Counted from the first letter of the stretch, positions 1-11,795 are shown. The stretch is 64,000 nucleotides of DNA from Phytophthora quininea (GCA_011947345.1 JAAVTG010000561.1:310001-374000); one strand, 5' to 3'. The notes: generated by a model not told the origin, from the letters alone. Program-made: numbers and translations.

Positions 1-1217
1 TGAAATGTGTTGACCAATCATGTTTCCCGTATTGTATTTATACATCAAGTCACGTGATTTGGAAAGGAAACCTTGTTCGTGATGATGGCTGCATTGCTGC
101 GAGAGCTCTCTTCCCAAACGTGACCTCAACTATCGCCACCAGTCTCTGCGATGTTCTTGGTGGTGAGCACTACGTAGGTAGTCTTGACGTCGGCGCTTTT
201 ACGGCGGGAAAGTCAAGTACTTGGGTGACCAGAATCTCGCCAGGGTCATATGTGGTTAGCAGTGCTAACTTAGCACCGTCGACAAGAAGGATGCACCACT
301 TTTCTATCGCTCGACAGTGTTCGTGACTAACGACGCTTTGCGAATCGCTCTCTCGAGCAGAGAGGGTTTTACAAGCTACGCGCCACGATTGAAGCCATGT
401 CGACTCTCGTTCCTGAGTACACGTAATATGGGCGAACCCGACGATGGGACTCGGACTCTCCGACCATCATCCTCATCGTCTTGGGCCTGCTTCTCTGCAT
501 TTTTACTGTGGTACAGGATTGCTACATAATGCGTTATATTCGCGTGCCGACGTGGATCAAGAAAGAGTTGAAGAGGAAGACCGACTTTCGGGGTGACTTT
601 GATATCTGTTCCAGCGTCCACAGACACCGTCAGCATCGGCGGCACCCTCTACGCGGTCGTGGTCGACTCGCGGAATGGTACGGTGTAGCACTGTCAAAGT
701 GGAGCTAAATACGACGACAAAATATTGAACGTCTCGATATACGGTGTTGAGGTTACGAATCGCCCACGCTCTTGTGTGCAGCTCCTTATTCACAGGACTT
801 AGTATAGGCATTGAACAGGAGAGCTTCAGCGGGTGGAATTCTCTCCCGCTTCGCTCCTCCGAGTCCTCAATCTAAGTATTCTAGTGATCCTAAATTACTC
901 TGACCTTCACATACGGCGGCACAAATGCGGAGGATCAGCCCGGTATTCAGCTCGCCGGAGTCACAGTTTTCGCAGAATCCCGACATGGTCGTGAGGGTGA
1001 CAGATTTCGTTTGCGTAGTAAAGGACGAATTGCAAAGTGGTCCCTTAGCATTTAATCACGTGTTTTTGTTGTTGTCATTAGGCCTATCTCGAACAGCGAA
1101 TCTCCGATTGTGGCAGCTGCTTGCCTTATTTCATAGACCAACAACAATAGATGTGTGAATTGATGTCGCAGCAAATTTGCAGTTTCAGCAACAAGTTCTC
1201 TCTCAGCAAGCTCAAAC
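1..1217. other. Unassigned decayed sequence upstream of the gag remnant
   Basis: No coherent gene is visible here. Short open stretches occur on both strands, and one on the plus strand around 590-790 reads like decayed protein with an internal stop, but no family is recognisable. Its position immediately upstream of a gypsy gag fragment suggests degenerate transposon or intergenic sequence. I see no long terminal repeat pair. Confidence 0.4.
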
Positions 1218-1720
1218 ATGTTTGCCGCAAAGAAAATCGGTGATCCTTCAACATTCACGGACAACGCATCAGAGGACGAAGAGTTGTGGATATTTGATAC
1301 CGAGCCGTACTATGCGCAAAATCGCGAAGAAATGGCTCGCAACTCGTCCGAATTTGTGAACACCATTTTTGACAATCTCGGTACCATCGGCCAGACCTGG
1401 TTCTGCGATTTTAAGCTCTCCTTGGCGACAGCCCAACCAGCAACATGGGATCTGTTCCAAGCCAAACTCCGGGAACGTTTCCGCGACAGAGATTTCGAGC
1501 AGAAGATCCTCACGAAGTTGCACGACTTACGGTCTCCAGGTTCCCAGTAGGAAACCACAACAAGATTCCTACAGTTGCTGCCTCAGCTGGACGAGGAATT
1601 GCCAGAACCTGTCAAATGATGGCTGTATCAGCGTAACTTGTGAACAAGCACCTTGTGTCATACGCAGCCCGACTTTCGAAATGAGCAGCAAGATGGGTAC
1701 TCATTTCCTGCGAAATTAAA
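1218..1720 (+). pseudogene. Ty3/gypsy retrotransposon gag remnant
   Basis: The open part (1218-1550, 110 residues from an ATG) has the retrotransposon gag layout. An acidic 'EDEELWIFDTEPYY' segment is followed by a helical region and the gag signature 'WDLFQAKLRERFRDRDFE' leading into 'LTKLHDLR'. The same frame carries on gag-like ('FLQLLPQLDEELPEPVK') but is interrupted by stops at 1548, 1617 and 1641. No protease, reverse transcriptase or integrase follows; the next sequence is TRM1. In gag family terms this is the middle of the capsid-like domain, cut off at its 3' side, so it is a dead fragment. The frame is the same as that of TRM1, so after 1641 it is open straight into that gene. Confidence 0.75.
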
Positions 1721-1805
1721 TGTTTTTATGATAGATCTATTTACAAAAGATCAAGCATCAACACAGAGTGATGGTCAAATCGCCACCACCAGTCAACCCC
1801 CATAC

Positions 1806-3547
1806 ATGCCTTTGGGCTTGCTAGTGCGCGCGCGAACCTCCGTCCGAAGCATGAGCTCCTCCGCGTCCGCGCTCGCCCAGCAGCTGCAGGGCAAGACGGC
1901 GCCTCCAGGCCACAAGATCATCCGCGAGGGCAATGGCGTCATGATCTTCCCGGCCGAAAACCAGGTCTTCTACAACCCCGTGCAGGTGCTCAACCGCGAC
2001 CTGTCCATCGCCATGATCTCCGAGTTTGCGCGCACTCGCGCAAGGGAGCAGCTGACCAAGGAGGCCAAGAAGACCGCCACGGCTGCTGGAGAAGGCGCTT
2101 CCTTCCAGCCCAAGCAATATACGGACGAGGAGATCGAAACGCACCTCCAGAGCACGGCCGAGAGCTCCGGCATCAAGATCTTCGAGGCGCTTTCGGCCTC
2201 TGGACTGCGCTCCATTCGCTACTACCAGCAGATCCCTGGCGTCAAGTCCATCCTGGTGAACGACATGGACCCTGCAGCAGTAGAGACCATTAAGACCAAC
2301 GTCAAGTTCAACGAACTGCCGCTGGACCGAGTCATCCCCAATGAAGCCGACGCCACCGACGTCATGTACAACCACCGCAAGCCTGCAGAGCAATTCGACG
2401 TGATCGACTTGGACCCGTACGGATCGGCGTCGATCTTTCTGGACAGCGCGGTGCAGAGCGTCGCCAATGGAGGTCTGCTCTGTGTCACATGTACGGATAT
2501 GCCCGTGCTGTCGGGTAAGCAGCCGGAAGTGTGCTTCTCGCGTTATGGAGCGATCCCCAACAAGTCCAACTACTTGCACGAGATGGCACTGCGCATGGTG
2601 CTGCAGACGATCGAGTCGTCAGCCAACCGCTACGCGCGCCACATTGTGCCGATTGCGTCCTGCAGCATTGACTTCTATGTGCGTGTATTCGTGCGCGTTT
2701 ACAAGTCGCCGGTGAATGTCAAGAAGGCCATGACTAAGCTGTCGTACGTCTTCCAGTGCGTGCAGTGCGACAGCTTCCACCTGCAGCCGCTTGGCGTCTC
2801 CAGTGGAAACACTTTCCACGCTTCCCGTGGCCCTGTCGTTGGCCAGCAGTGCGACCAGTGCGATGGGAAGTACAAAATGGCGGGTCCCATTTGGTCGGCT
2901 CCGATTCACAGCCGCGACGTTGTGCTGAAGATCCGTGAACGCGTGGAGAAGTCCACTACGGAGTTTCCAACGAAGGACCGACTGCACGGTCTGCTGACAA
3001 CGATCTCTGAGGAGCTCGTGGACGCTCCACTGCACTACACACTTCCTGCTCTGTGCAAGACACTGCACTGCACGACCCCGCGCATGGCCCAGATCCAGGG
3101 TGCCATCCGCCACGCTGGCTACGAGGCCTCGCAGTTCCACAAGATTCCCGACGCTATCAAGACTACGGCACCGAACGACGTTATTTGGGACATCATGCGT
3201 TGCTGGGTGAAGAAGCACCCTCTCAACAAAAACCGCAATGGACAGGAGTCAGCGGGCAACCGTATCCTGGCCAAGGAGCCCAAACTCGAGGCAAATTTCT
3301 CGTCTAAGCGATCTGGACCGGATGAAAAGCCCAAGGCGTTGCGCTACCCGCTGAACCCGGAGCCAAACTGGGGGCCTAAGGCACGTGCTGTCGGCAACAA
3401 GGCTGATCGTACGACTCCCGCACAGACCGAAGGTGAGTGATGCGTAACTCAGTCGCAAGTGATCAAAAATGTTTAACGGCTAACGCTATCACTGTGTCAT
3501 CAGATCAGGCGGAGCAACCGGATGCCAAGAAACCCAAGACTGAGTAA
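1806..3547 (+). CDS. TRM1: tRNA (guanine26-N2)-dimethyltransferase Trm1
   Basis: This enzyme makes m2,2G at position 26 of tRNAs using S-adenosylmethionine. Family landmarks are all present: 'SGLRSIRYYQQIP', the SAM-site 'NDMDPAAVETIKTN', the catalytic motif 'DLDPYGSASIFLDSA', 'SRYGAIPNKSNYLHE', and two paired-cysteine motifs (CVQC and CDQC) followed by 'AGPIWSAPIHSRDVV'. Exon 1 is 1806-3432, a 71-nt intron (GTGAGT...CAG) covers 3433-3503, and exon 2 is 3504-3547. Exon 2 adds an acidic tail with a KKPK basic cluster, a possible nuclear signal. The product is 556 residues. The ATG at 1806 gives an Arg-rich leader (MPLGLLVRARTSVRS), and a second in-frame ATG at 1851 starts 'MSSSAS'. Yeast TRM1 uses paired starts for mitochondrial and nuclear forms, so dual targeting is inferred here. 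No frame breaks. Confidence 0.95.
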
Positions 3548-3636
3548 GCAAGATGGCAATGACAATAGACGGAACTTTCTTTGCCAATGAACACCATTTT
3601 CATTTTGTCAGGGCTCGATGAAGGCTCGCGAGGAAG

Positions 3637-5837
3637 CTACTGGGATGTGTCATTGTGCCAAACCTTGACCTTGAGCTCATGGTACGTGAGCGGGTACTCT
3701 TCTTCCATGTTGTCTTTCTTCCGCAGCTCCTCCACGGACAGGTGCGGTGGTCGCAGTCCTGCGTAGCGATAAGGTTGCGGTTGCGAACTTGGTGATATTG
3801 ATCTTGCAGTGGGGGATTTAGCGCCGTCGCCACCACTTGGTGTTGGAGATGTTTGATTTGTTGTTTTGGACGAGGTAGTCCCACCTGTGGATGACGAAGC
3901 CGCAATGATCGACGCCTTCCGTGCAGATTCTGCTTCGTGGGTGAACCCTGTGGTGGCTTTTGCGACCATGCTAACGCGCCGACTGCGGACTGCCATGGAC
4001 TGTCTCCGCTTTGAAGGGGACGTTGTACCGTGAGCTGACGCGTTGGCGGCCGCGGGCTGCTCTGGAGTGCTTTCCTCCTTTTTGGCGGCCTCGGCTTTGA
4101 CGTGGTAAGCTTGTAGAACGGAAACGATCTGCTCTTCAATGTCTCCGAGCACCTTCTTCATATCACTGTCGCCTGGGAACAAATACAAAAAAAAGTCTGA
4201 AGACTCAAGACAGAAACGAGTTCATGAGGCCAACTCACTGTGAACGTTGGAGCAGCCGATGCGGGAGTGGAAAAGCAGCACTGCTGGCTTGATCGCCTCA
4301 AGAAAGGTGTGCATTTCGCGATTTGCCTCCTCTTTGATCTTCTTTTGCTCGTTTGTGTGCTGCAGTTTGTTGCGAAGAGTGTCAATGCGATTCATACGTT
4401 GGAAATCCACCGAGTCCTTGCGCTGTTTCAGCCTGAACAATATCAATGACAGTTAGGTCAGCGATTTTCACCACCAAGTCGTGGTAACTTTCTTACTTTC
4501 CAATCTCCTCGCGAAGCTTGGTGCTTACTTGTCGATGATGCTCGATCTCTTCGGCTAGCTGGTTGACGTGCTGAATTCGATCAAAATGTTCTGCTTCTGT
4601 GAAAACAAATACAGATCAACAACGACCAAACCAAGTTAAGGAATTCGCCACTGCAAAGCTACAGCAACAACATGCAGCCATGAAAGCCAGGCGTGTGAAA
4701 GGATATTGGTTGTTGAAGGCGTCGATCATCTCCGACACTGTCTTCGTTCCGGACACCTCGTGAATTTTTTCGATGGTCGTCCGATTTTCTTGGTATTTTG
4801 TCAGCATTGTGTCTGAAGTTACCTTGGCCTGGCCGGTCTTCCATCGACTGCGCTTTGCGTGGGTCTGTGCGCTTTCTTTTGCTACAGACATGTTGCGCAT
4901 GATGTCGTTCTCACCCAGGTACTTGTACTTGTCTGCATCCACCAGCTCCTCGGCGTTCTTCTGATGCAGCGCGATTTCCTTGAGCTCTTGGATCAATATC
5001 GCTGCTCGGCGATCGCACTTCATCTCCCACTCCTCTCCTTCTTGCCGGACATCCTCGATCTCGTGCTCGACAGCCTCAACCTCCAGACGAAGTTTCTCCA
5101 CTTCGTCATTTGCCCGTCCTACTTTGTGGCGCTTGGACAGCGTCTCGGTCGAGATTTTCGTGTAGATCTCGTCCATGCGGGCTCGCTCGGCGCGGTGAGC
5201 GTCGATGGTCTTGCGTAGCTGGCGATTGTGATTGAGCTTTTCGTTCATCTTGACAAGACGCCGGTCGATATCGTGCTCCATTTTCCGGATGCGACCCTGC
5301 ATGATGGCGTGGTTGCGGTCGAGTGCTGCCAGCTCGTACAGCTTGGTCTTCTGCTGGGCCAATGTGGTCTCATGTGACTGAATCAGCTCGTTTAGCCGTG
5401 AAACCTCCTTCCGCTCCAGTTCCAGTCGGATCATAAAGTTGTTGCCCTGCATGTACAAGTTGGACAGCTTCTCTGCTGTTTGCTCATTGAAGAACGGGTC
5501 GTCTCGAGCCACGTTGTCGTCGAAGGCAAGCTACGAAGCATAATACCGAGTCAGGTTTTAGACCCTTGATGCACAACTCATTTGACTGTATGCACTCTTC
5601 TTCCAGCAGTCGGTTTCTCTCCTGCAGCTCGTCAATCTTCTTGGCGTACTCGTTCAAGCACAGTGTGAGCTCTCGCGCGTGGCGTTTGCCGTCATCGTGC
5701 TCCAGCTCCAGCAGCTCCTGGTCGATGTTTGAGCTCTGTTTCTTCTTGACCGAGCGCGTCGGAGAGGGTGGAGAGGAGGTTGCAGCCGTGCTAGCTGCTG
5801 CGTTCTTCACGGAGCGAAGCGCTGGAGACGTCGGCAT
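3637..5837 (-). CDS. Outer dynein arm docking complex coiled-coil protein (ODA1/CCDC63/CCDC114-like)
   Basis: A long coiled-coil protein whose central region matches the docking complex that anchors outer dynein arms on axonemal doublets. Diagnostic are 'IRKMEHDIDRRLVKMNEKL...NRQLRKTIDAHRAERAR...IYTKI', then 'EAEHFDRIQHVNQLAEEIE', and later 'LLFHSRIGCSN'. The C-terminus is Ser/Thr/Lys-rich and disordered. Start is the ATG at 5837 (MPTSPALRS). Five exons: exon 1 from 5837 to about 5564, exon 2 about 5502-4675, exon 3 4596-4498, exon 4 4432-4239, exon 5 4172-3637. The introns at 4496-4433 (GTAAGA...CAG) and 4238-4173 (GTGAGT...CAG) are clear and phase-consistent. The first two introns (about 5563-5503 and 4671-4597) do not resolve cleanly to consensus sites, so their borders are uncertain. 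The gene implies a flagellated stage. Confidence 0.75.
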
Positions 5838-6431
5838 GGTCACGAGAAAATGAAACGAAACGGATCCTCAGCTACATTATTTAGTCACTTCACCAACATT
5901 TCTGATATTGATCACCAAAGCGCAGATGACTTTAACGTCAGGGTTTGCGGTGGTACGTGTGTAGACGAATATCCGTAGCCAAGTCTCGCCGTAATCGTGC
6001 GGTGCCGCCGGTCTCGTCGCTTGCTGACGTGTGTGCAATGAATATTCAATCGTCTTCAGTCGCGTGGCGAGGTCAATGATAGACTATATCCACCAGAGAT
6101 AAGAAGAACTGCTGTGCAATGCATCATGCTAACATCTTCCAGTATACCTCGTCTCAAAAAGGCAACTTGCTCGTCTTCATCCCATCACCTCCACCCACTT
6201 CAACATCTGGTCGAAAACATCCCCTCACTTGAGTGACCTTATTCCCCCGTTTGAGTGCTTTTCCCGCCTTCTCCCCACATTAGCCAATAGCCAGCGCCGG
6301 TGCTGAGCTCTCTCTCTGCGGTGCGTGCAAGTCCCCAGCCCCAAGTGCTAGCCCCGAGCAGCCCCACGGCATCCAACTGCGTCGACAGACCGCCCCGGCA
6401 GCTTCCAGCGGCACATATCGACTCCGCAGCG
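5838..6431. promoter_or_regulatory. Divergent intergenic region, docking protein / sirtuin
   Basis: These 594 nt separate two divergently transcribed start codons and must hold both promoters. I see no open coding frame of note and no clear initiator, only CT-rich sequence just before the sirtuin start (about 6160-6300). Confidence 0.4.
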
Positions 6432-8503
6432 ATGGATTCAAGCGCGGAGGGTAGTACCGTGGTACCCCTCAATAGTAGCCCTCAAGACATCAACACTAGC
6501 AGTCCTAGGAGCTGCGGTAGCGGCAGCCCCAGCGCCGCTGGCAACAGGAACCGGAGCGTGAGCATGAACATGCACACGAACGCACCTCCGAACAAGAAAC
6601 AACGAGCTTCAGACGACGAGTACGAGCAAGCCACGCCCCCGCCAGCTCCAATGGCGTCTCCATACTCAGCAGGTGACGCTGCCGACGCTGCAGCGGCCAT
6701 TTCGGCTGCTAGAGACCAATCCAGTGACAGCACCGACGGTCCGGACAACGATGACCAAGTGGTACCAGCGCCAGCGCCTACTCCAGTACCGCCATTTGGA
6801 GACGGCGACTCGTCGTCTGACGACAGCGACGTCAATGAGGAGGCCTTTATGAACTGGCTGGTGGACCAGAAGACCTCGGGCATGCCTGCTGGCCAGATGC
6901 TGGATGCACTAGGCCTCGGCGTCTCTGAAGGAGTTGCTGTGGACGACGATGAGCTCTGGGAAGCCATGTTCTCCATGGGCATCCGGCTCATCAAACCTGC
7001 CATTCCGGTACGTTGCATCGGTGCAAAATTTATGTATGTATTTGATGGCTAACATGTTATTTTAATTGCAGAGAGCTCGAGAAAAATTGGAAAATGTCAA
7101 TACGCTGCAGGATGTGGCGTCGCTGCTGCGATCGAGCAAGAAGATCGTGGTGCTGGCGGGCGCAGGCATCTCGGTGTCGTGCGGTATCCCAGACTTTCGT
7201 TCCGAAAACGGCATCTACAGCGTACGTTATCTGCTGCTGCATCCATGCACGCTTTTGATGATCGAATCTGATTATGTCATTGTTATGATGACGCAGAGAT
7301 TGGGCGAGTACAACCTCCCGAACCCGCAGTGCATGTTCGGTAGGTTGTTTTTTTTCCGGCGATGAAGAGACTGATTTGCTGACCTCGTCGTGCTGCCTAG
7401 ACATTGAGTTTTTCCGCTCAAACCCACGACCGTTTTTGCGTTCGCGAAGGAGTTGTTCCCAAAGTCTAGCGGGTTTACCTTTGTGCCATCCCGGAGTCAT
7501 TACTTCCTAAAGCTGCTGGAGGAGAAGGGAAAGCTGCTACGAATCTACAGCCAGGTGAGTAACATGTGCATGGATTAAAAACCCCGTTCGTGTCTAACAT
7601 TTCTGTCCCCATTCGCAGAACATTGACATGTTGGAGCACGCAGCGGGTATCTCTCACGAGCGCACTGTGCTTTGTCATGGATCCTTCGCGACAGCGACGT
7701 GTCTAGCCTGCAAAAAGTCTATCCAAACGATGCTATCCGCGATGACGTGTTGCACCAGCAGGTCCCCATGTGCAAGTCTTGCAACTCTCCAGACGGCATT
7801 GTAAAGCCCGACATTGTGTTTTTCGGCGAGTCGTTACCGCGGCGCTTTCACGACTCCATAAAAAGTGATGAAAGCGAGGCGGACCTGGTGCTGGTCATGG
7901 GATCATCACTTAAGGTAAACCCTGTGCGCAGCATCGTTGGTCGCTTCCGGAAGGAAACCCCATGATTCTGATTAACAGGTGCGCATCTCTTTGCTAAGCT
8001 TGCTTGTATACCCACCACTAACAGCCTGTTGTCGCTATCGGCAGGGAACCTGTGGGTCGCCCGCACAAGTTTGACGTAGAACTGCTAGGCTACTCGGACG
8101 AAATCGTACAAGAGCTGTGCAGATTGCTTGAATGGGAGATCCCCCAGCCGGACCCGGTGCTGTTGGGTCAGTCAATCTCCCACCACCTCCTGTGGTGTCG
8201 TCGAGCACTGTTGCGCCACTTTCGTTCGAGTTCATCCCGCCTTCCCGACACATGTTCAATGGGTCCAAGTCAACGTACTGCAGCTCCAGTGACGACGATG
8301 ACGATTGTAGTTCGTCAAGCGGAGAAGGAACCGGGGCAGAAGCTGACATTGATGGTGTCCCAGATGACTCGATGGCAGTCGCAATGGAGGCAGACAACGA
8401 GCGGAAAGCACCGCCTACTGAAGACATGTCAAACGGCGACCAGGACGAGCTCATGGGGAGCGGCAACGAATTGCTGGGGACTACGAGCATCGACGACATT
8501 TGA
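6432..8503 (+). CDS. SIRT1-like NAD-dependent protein deacetylase (four frame breaks)
   Basis: Class I sirtuin, removing acetyl groups from proteins with NAD as co-substrate. Seen: 'LAGAGISVSCGIPDFRS' and 'NGIYS', 'DIEFFRSNPRPF', 'NIDMLEHAAG', the catalytic-His motif 'CHGSFATATCLAC', a second Cys pair (CKSC), 'KPDIVFFGESLP', 'GSSLKVNPV' and 'HKFDVELLG'. A 190-residue disordered N-terminus and an acidic Ser/Asp tail flank the core. Exons: 6432-7007, 7072-7221, 7297-7339, 7401-7554, 7619-7978, 8045-8503, all GT-AG. The frame breaks by one missing base in T5 (7433-7437), A5 (7712-7716), C4 (7958-7961) and C5 (8141-8145). Allowing for these the length is a whole number of codons, 581 residues. 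I read it as one functional gene carrying sequence errors. Confidence 0.88.
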
Positions 8504-8885
8504 ACCGTCGGCTGATCTGAACAAGACCTGCTTGTGTATACAAACCACAAGTACTTTCATCTTGCCATGGATCAAAACTCTGTTCCCTGGCTAACCAAGC
8601 AACATGTACAAGTAATCGAGGATGAAGACGGTCTCTGGGCTGCTTCTTCCCAGTCTCCTGTTGCCAGTCCATGTTCTTACACGACCTGGCCTGTGGATAG
8701 TGACATAGCCGACAGACCAAGCTGGAACAGCAAAAACGTATTAGCCATCGCCAAGGCTCGCTTTGGATCCCCAAGCGGGTGTATCTGTCTGCTTCGCGCG
8801 TCTTTCATCCGTGTAGTAAATGTTCATTTCATCAACGCTTACCGACAAGAGAACACATTTTTGCATCAAACGTTGTTGGAATTGA
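8504..8885. other. Convergent 3' region between sirtuin and POP1
   Basis: Sirtuin and POP1 converge here, leaving 382 nt for both 3' UTRs. A plus-strand frame across 8534-9142 is open, but its right part is antisense to the last POP1 exon and it shows no recognisable domain, so I do not call a gene. Confidence 0.5.
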
Positions 8886-11485
8886 TCAGACTTGAACCTT
8901 CACAAGTACAGGACGCAGCATTCGACCCTGTGGACATTGCAGCATGGCAAGTGTGGTCAACCTTCTTGCTGCTGCTTTGGCTCCGGGAAAAATACGTTGC
9001 AGAGGCTCGCAAACACAAAACCCGATGGCTCGAAAAGCTGGCTTCGGTCGGTCGTAGATGGCCGAGGTCACGTAGCCAACGAGTTGACGCTAATATATAT
9101 ATGAGTAGCATCGTCAGTGTCAAAATCCAACTAAGCAGCTAGGAAGTTCGACTCACCGTCTCCGTCTTCGTTTTGCACCTTTTTCCGAGCTCAACTTCAC
9201 AGCCCTGCCAACTACTATCGCCGTAGAAATGTTTCTGATCTTCATCTGACGGTGCAAAGAGCTAGGAAATATACGCATTGATAAGTACCTTCTTCCAGCT
9301 TCAATAAAAAAAAACACTTTCGTACCAAGGAGTTTGCTGCAACGTTTCCTCGTCTAGGAAACGTGACAACCACACGGATGAGGGTCGGTATTGGCACCGG
9401 AACAATTTCTTCACTGGCGGGAGCAGCCGATGAGTCTGTATCCGTATTTTTGCTCACATTGTAGAAGTTAAAAGGTTCCGCGTACTTGTCGCCGCGAAGA
9501 ACGCAAAAGGGCGAGTTGACATCATCTGAACCAATTTCCGAGGGCTGTTCACTGAATAGCAAGCTCCAGTCAGGCTGAAATGGTGATGTCACACCACGCT
9601 TAGCAAAGTTGACCCTCTTCGCCTTTGGCTTCTTCGCTTGCTTAGCCGTCAGCTCAGTTGCACGATCTTGCCAATAGTTCTGACCAGCTTGAGTGTCGGG
9701 GTAGTCACACGGAAAACTGCATTGGTGCACTACTGTTGACACAGCAGCATCTTCTTCAAGACCCAACACCAGAGCGCCACTAAATACCAACGTGTTCAAC
9801 AGGCTTGGAACGTTTGCAGGTGGACAAATAATGTCCCAGCCGCTTGTGTTAGGATACGGGTGGGATTTCTTGATCACTAAGAGATGGAGCGGTTGAGGAT
9901 CGATGATCGCATTGTCTGATCCACTCGAAAATATCCCCTCTTTCCGCTTGCGGTAAACTCCTTCGTTCAGTTTGTGGTCTTGCAAGAAGTTGCGTTTAAG
10001 CGTATCCCGCTTCGATAACGACCACAGCAGCGAGCTGGGCGATGTCTCTCGTTGTGTATCTTCGTCCACTTCCATGGAGTCGTCCAGTCTGCTGCCAGAG
10101 GAGCTGTCCGCGGATAAGTGACATCAACTGAGTCATCTGACTCAGCAGTAGCTGAACTTGTTGTCCAGGACAGCAACGCTTGCAGTTCGTTCAGGATCAC
10201 CTCGGACTCCGGTTCTTCGGCATCTTTCCCGTGTGACGACAATGTGGTCCCGGACAATGGACTCTCAATCACAGCAGAACCAATTTCTGGGACTGCAGAT
10301 CCAGGCGGCTCTTGTAGTAGCGACAAGTTGGATTTCACAGGATCAGGACGATGAGAGAGTCTGCCATCCCTCCAGCGAGCTAGACGCGGGTCCTTGACGG
10401 TGACGCTGTACATGGCGTCGACGTTCTCACTCTTCTCGACTTGTCGACGAAGAATCCGCAGCAAATTACGACGATTGCGTTGGTTGCATGTGTCCATCGT
10501 TTCCTGCTCTGAGAACCCGTCTTCGTGATCGGAAATCGCTTCTTCTTCCATCTCCTGATCCACATTACTGTCCACTTCCTTACCGTCAACAAGGCCCGCC
10601 ATCATCTCATCCGCCAGTTTCCCACGCAACTTCAGTCTGCCCAAGTGTCCACGTCGATCCAGCATCTGGATCCCTTCTTCCTCCTCTCCAACCACCACCT
10701 GACAAGCTTGTCCGATCGCCGTCGCAGCCTCCATATACGCAGCCGGATGCACCCAAATCCAGAGTTGTCGTTTGGTGTTCTGCCAGTCCTCGTGAAGTTT
10801 AAACTCTTCCCCAGCAGCATAATCCACCTTCAATGGTCTCCACATGAACGTCACCGGAGCAATGGCCCCCTTCGGGAACATTCCTTCATGATAAATCATA
10901 CTACGTCCCTCCTCCTTCCCAGCTAAGAATTTCAGTCCGTGGAAGTCCGACCCGCTCGGGTCCGACACTAATTGCAACGCTTCTAAGATCACTTGGGGCA
11001 GTCCGTAGAGCTCAATCACGCCATAGTACGACACATCATGCAGCGTCATCTTGCTCCTCAGTGCCTGCAATGCAGCAGATACACTCTTATCCGCTCTTCG
11101 CGTCGCCAGCATGTAGCCAAATTTCTCCTTCATGATCATCCTTTTGGCGTGCCACACGTGGCTCGGTAGCCACACAGGACGCTCCGGATTGCCGTCCGCA
11201 GGCATCGAGCGGCTCTCCAGCAGTTTATGCGGCCTGCGTTCGTGCTGGCGACAGCGTTCCGTCCCCTGGAGCTTAGATTTGGCAGTGGCTCGAAGTCTTT
11301 GCGGCATTTTGTGCGACTTGAAAGCGTTGGCGCGGCGTCGGCGCTGGTTCCTCTGCGTCTGCATCTTCCCGTCCGCCTCAGTCGTCACCTCATCGTGTTG
11401 AGACAGCTCATGCAGCGCTTGCAGCTCCGGCGCGCGTGCTTGCGAACTCGAGCACCTGCAGCACCCTTGGACCCAGACCAGCCAT
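8886..11485 (-). CDS. POP1: POP1, subunit of ribonucleases P and MRP (two frame breaks)
   Basis: POP1 is the large protein subunit shared by RNase P (tRNA 5' maturation) and RNase MRP (rRNA processing). Seen from the N-terminus: 'GPRVLQVLEFAS', the basic POP1 block 'SHKMPQRLRATAKS', 'WLPSHVWHAKRMIMKEKFGY', the POPLD region 'GWDIICPPANVPSLLN', and the C-terminal 'RQLVGYVTSAIYD...AIGF'. Start is the ATG at 11485. Exons: 11485-9326, 9261-9157 and 9089-8886; introns 9325-9262 (64 nt) and 9156-9090 (67 nt) are GT-AG and phase-consistent. Frame breaks lie near 11429-11433 (two bases missing, or one extra) and near 10112-10116 (one missing). The inferred protein is 823 residues. The start codon lies 98 bp from that of a small gene on the other strand. 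Confidence 0.88.
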
Positions 11486-11583
11486 TCCGGATTAATGTAT
11501 CGGATTTAAGAAAATATGTGACGTGTGAGAAATCATCACACGTCGCAGGTTAGAATAGGTGCTGCTGCCGCGTCCCAGACACG
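11486..11583. promoter_or_regulatory. 98-bp divergent promoter with a 9-bp perfect inverted repeat
   Basis: Between the POP1 ATG (minus) and the small gene ATG (plus). It contains GACGTGTGA (11520-11528), a 7-nt spacer and TCACACGTC (11536-11544), perfect complements. The arms carry ACGTG, the half-site bound by many bZIP/bHLH factors. A shared regulatory site is inferred. Confidence 0.5.
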
Positions 11584-11795
11584 ATGGCGGACAAGCGAAC
11601 GGAGTATTGGGAGACGCAAGTGGCGTGGTGGGGGAGTGGGCGAATAAACACCAGCTTCGTACGGATGCCTCCAGCTCGGCGAATATCCACCTGTCGTTCA
11701 TGAAAGAGATGGCGGCCGAGGCCAGACAGGAACAACAAACCGCGAGCAAGAAGGCGACGTCTTCCGAGGCGGAGAACCCGACAACTGACAAGTAA
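11584..11795 (+). CDS. Small hypothetical protein, about 70 residues (one frame break)
   Basis: I do not recognise this protein. It begins ATG at 11584 (MADKRTEYWETQVAWWG) and continues in the neighbouring frame as 'EWANKHQLRTDASS...FMKEMAAEARQEQQ' to a stop at 11793-11795. The switch is explained by one missing G in the G5 run at 11630-11634, giving 71 codons including stop. The product is helical and charged, with a Lys/Ser/Thr-rich end, no signal peptide and no membrane segment. Divergent pairing with POP1 and coherence across the repair suggest it is real. Confidence 0.55.

Noticed and set aside
1821..3218. Long antisense open frames (252 and 199 codons) opposite TRM1
   Set aside because: They are low-information, Arg/Leu/His-rich shadows created by the GC-rich codon usage of TRM1 and have no domain.
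7057..8503. Sirtuin as a pseudogene
   Set aside because: All four breaks are one-base losses in homopolymers, catalytic and zinc residues are intact, and nearby essential genes such as RPS2 and POP1 are broken the same way.
8534..9142. Plus-strand 202-codon frame after the sirtuin
   Set aside because: It overlaps antisense the last POP1 exon, which has the diagnostic 'GYVTSA' motif, and it has no recognisable content itself.
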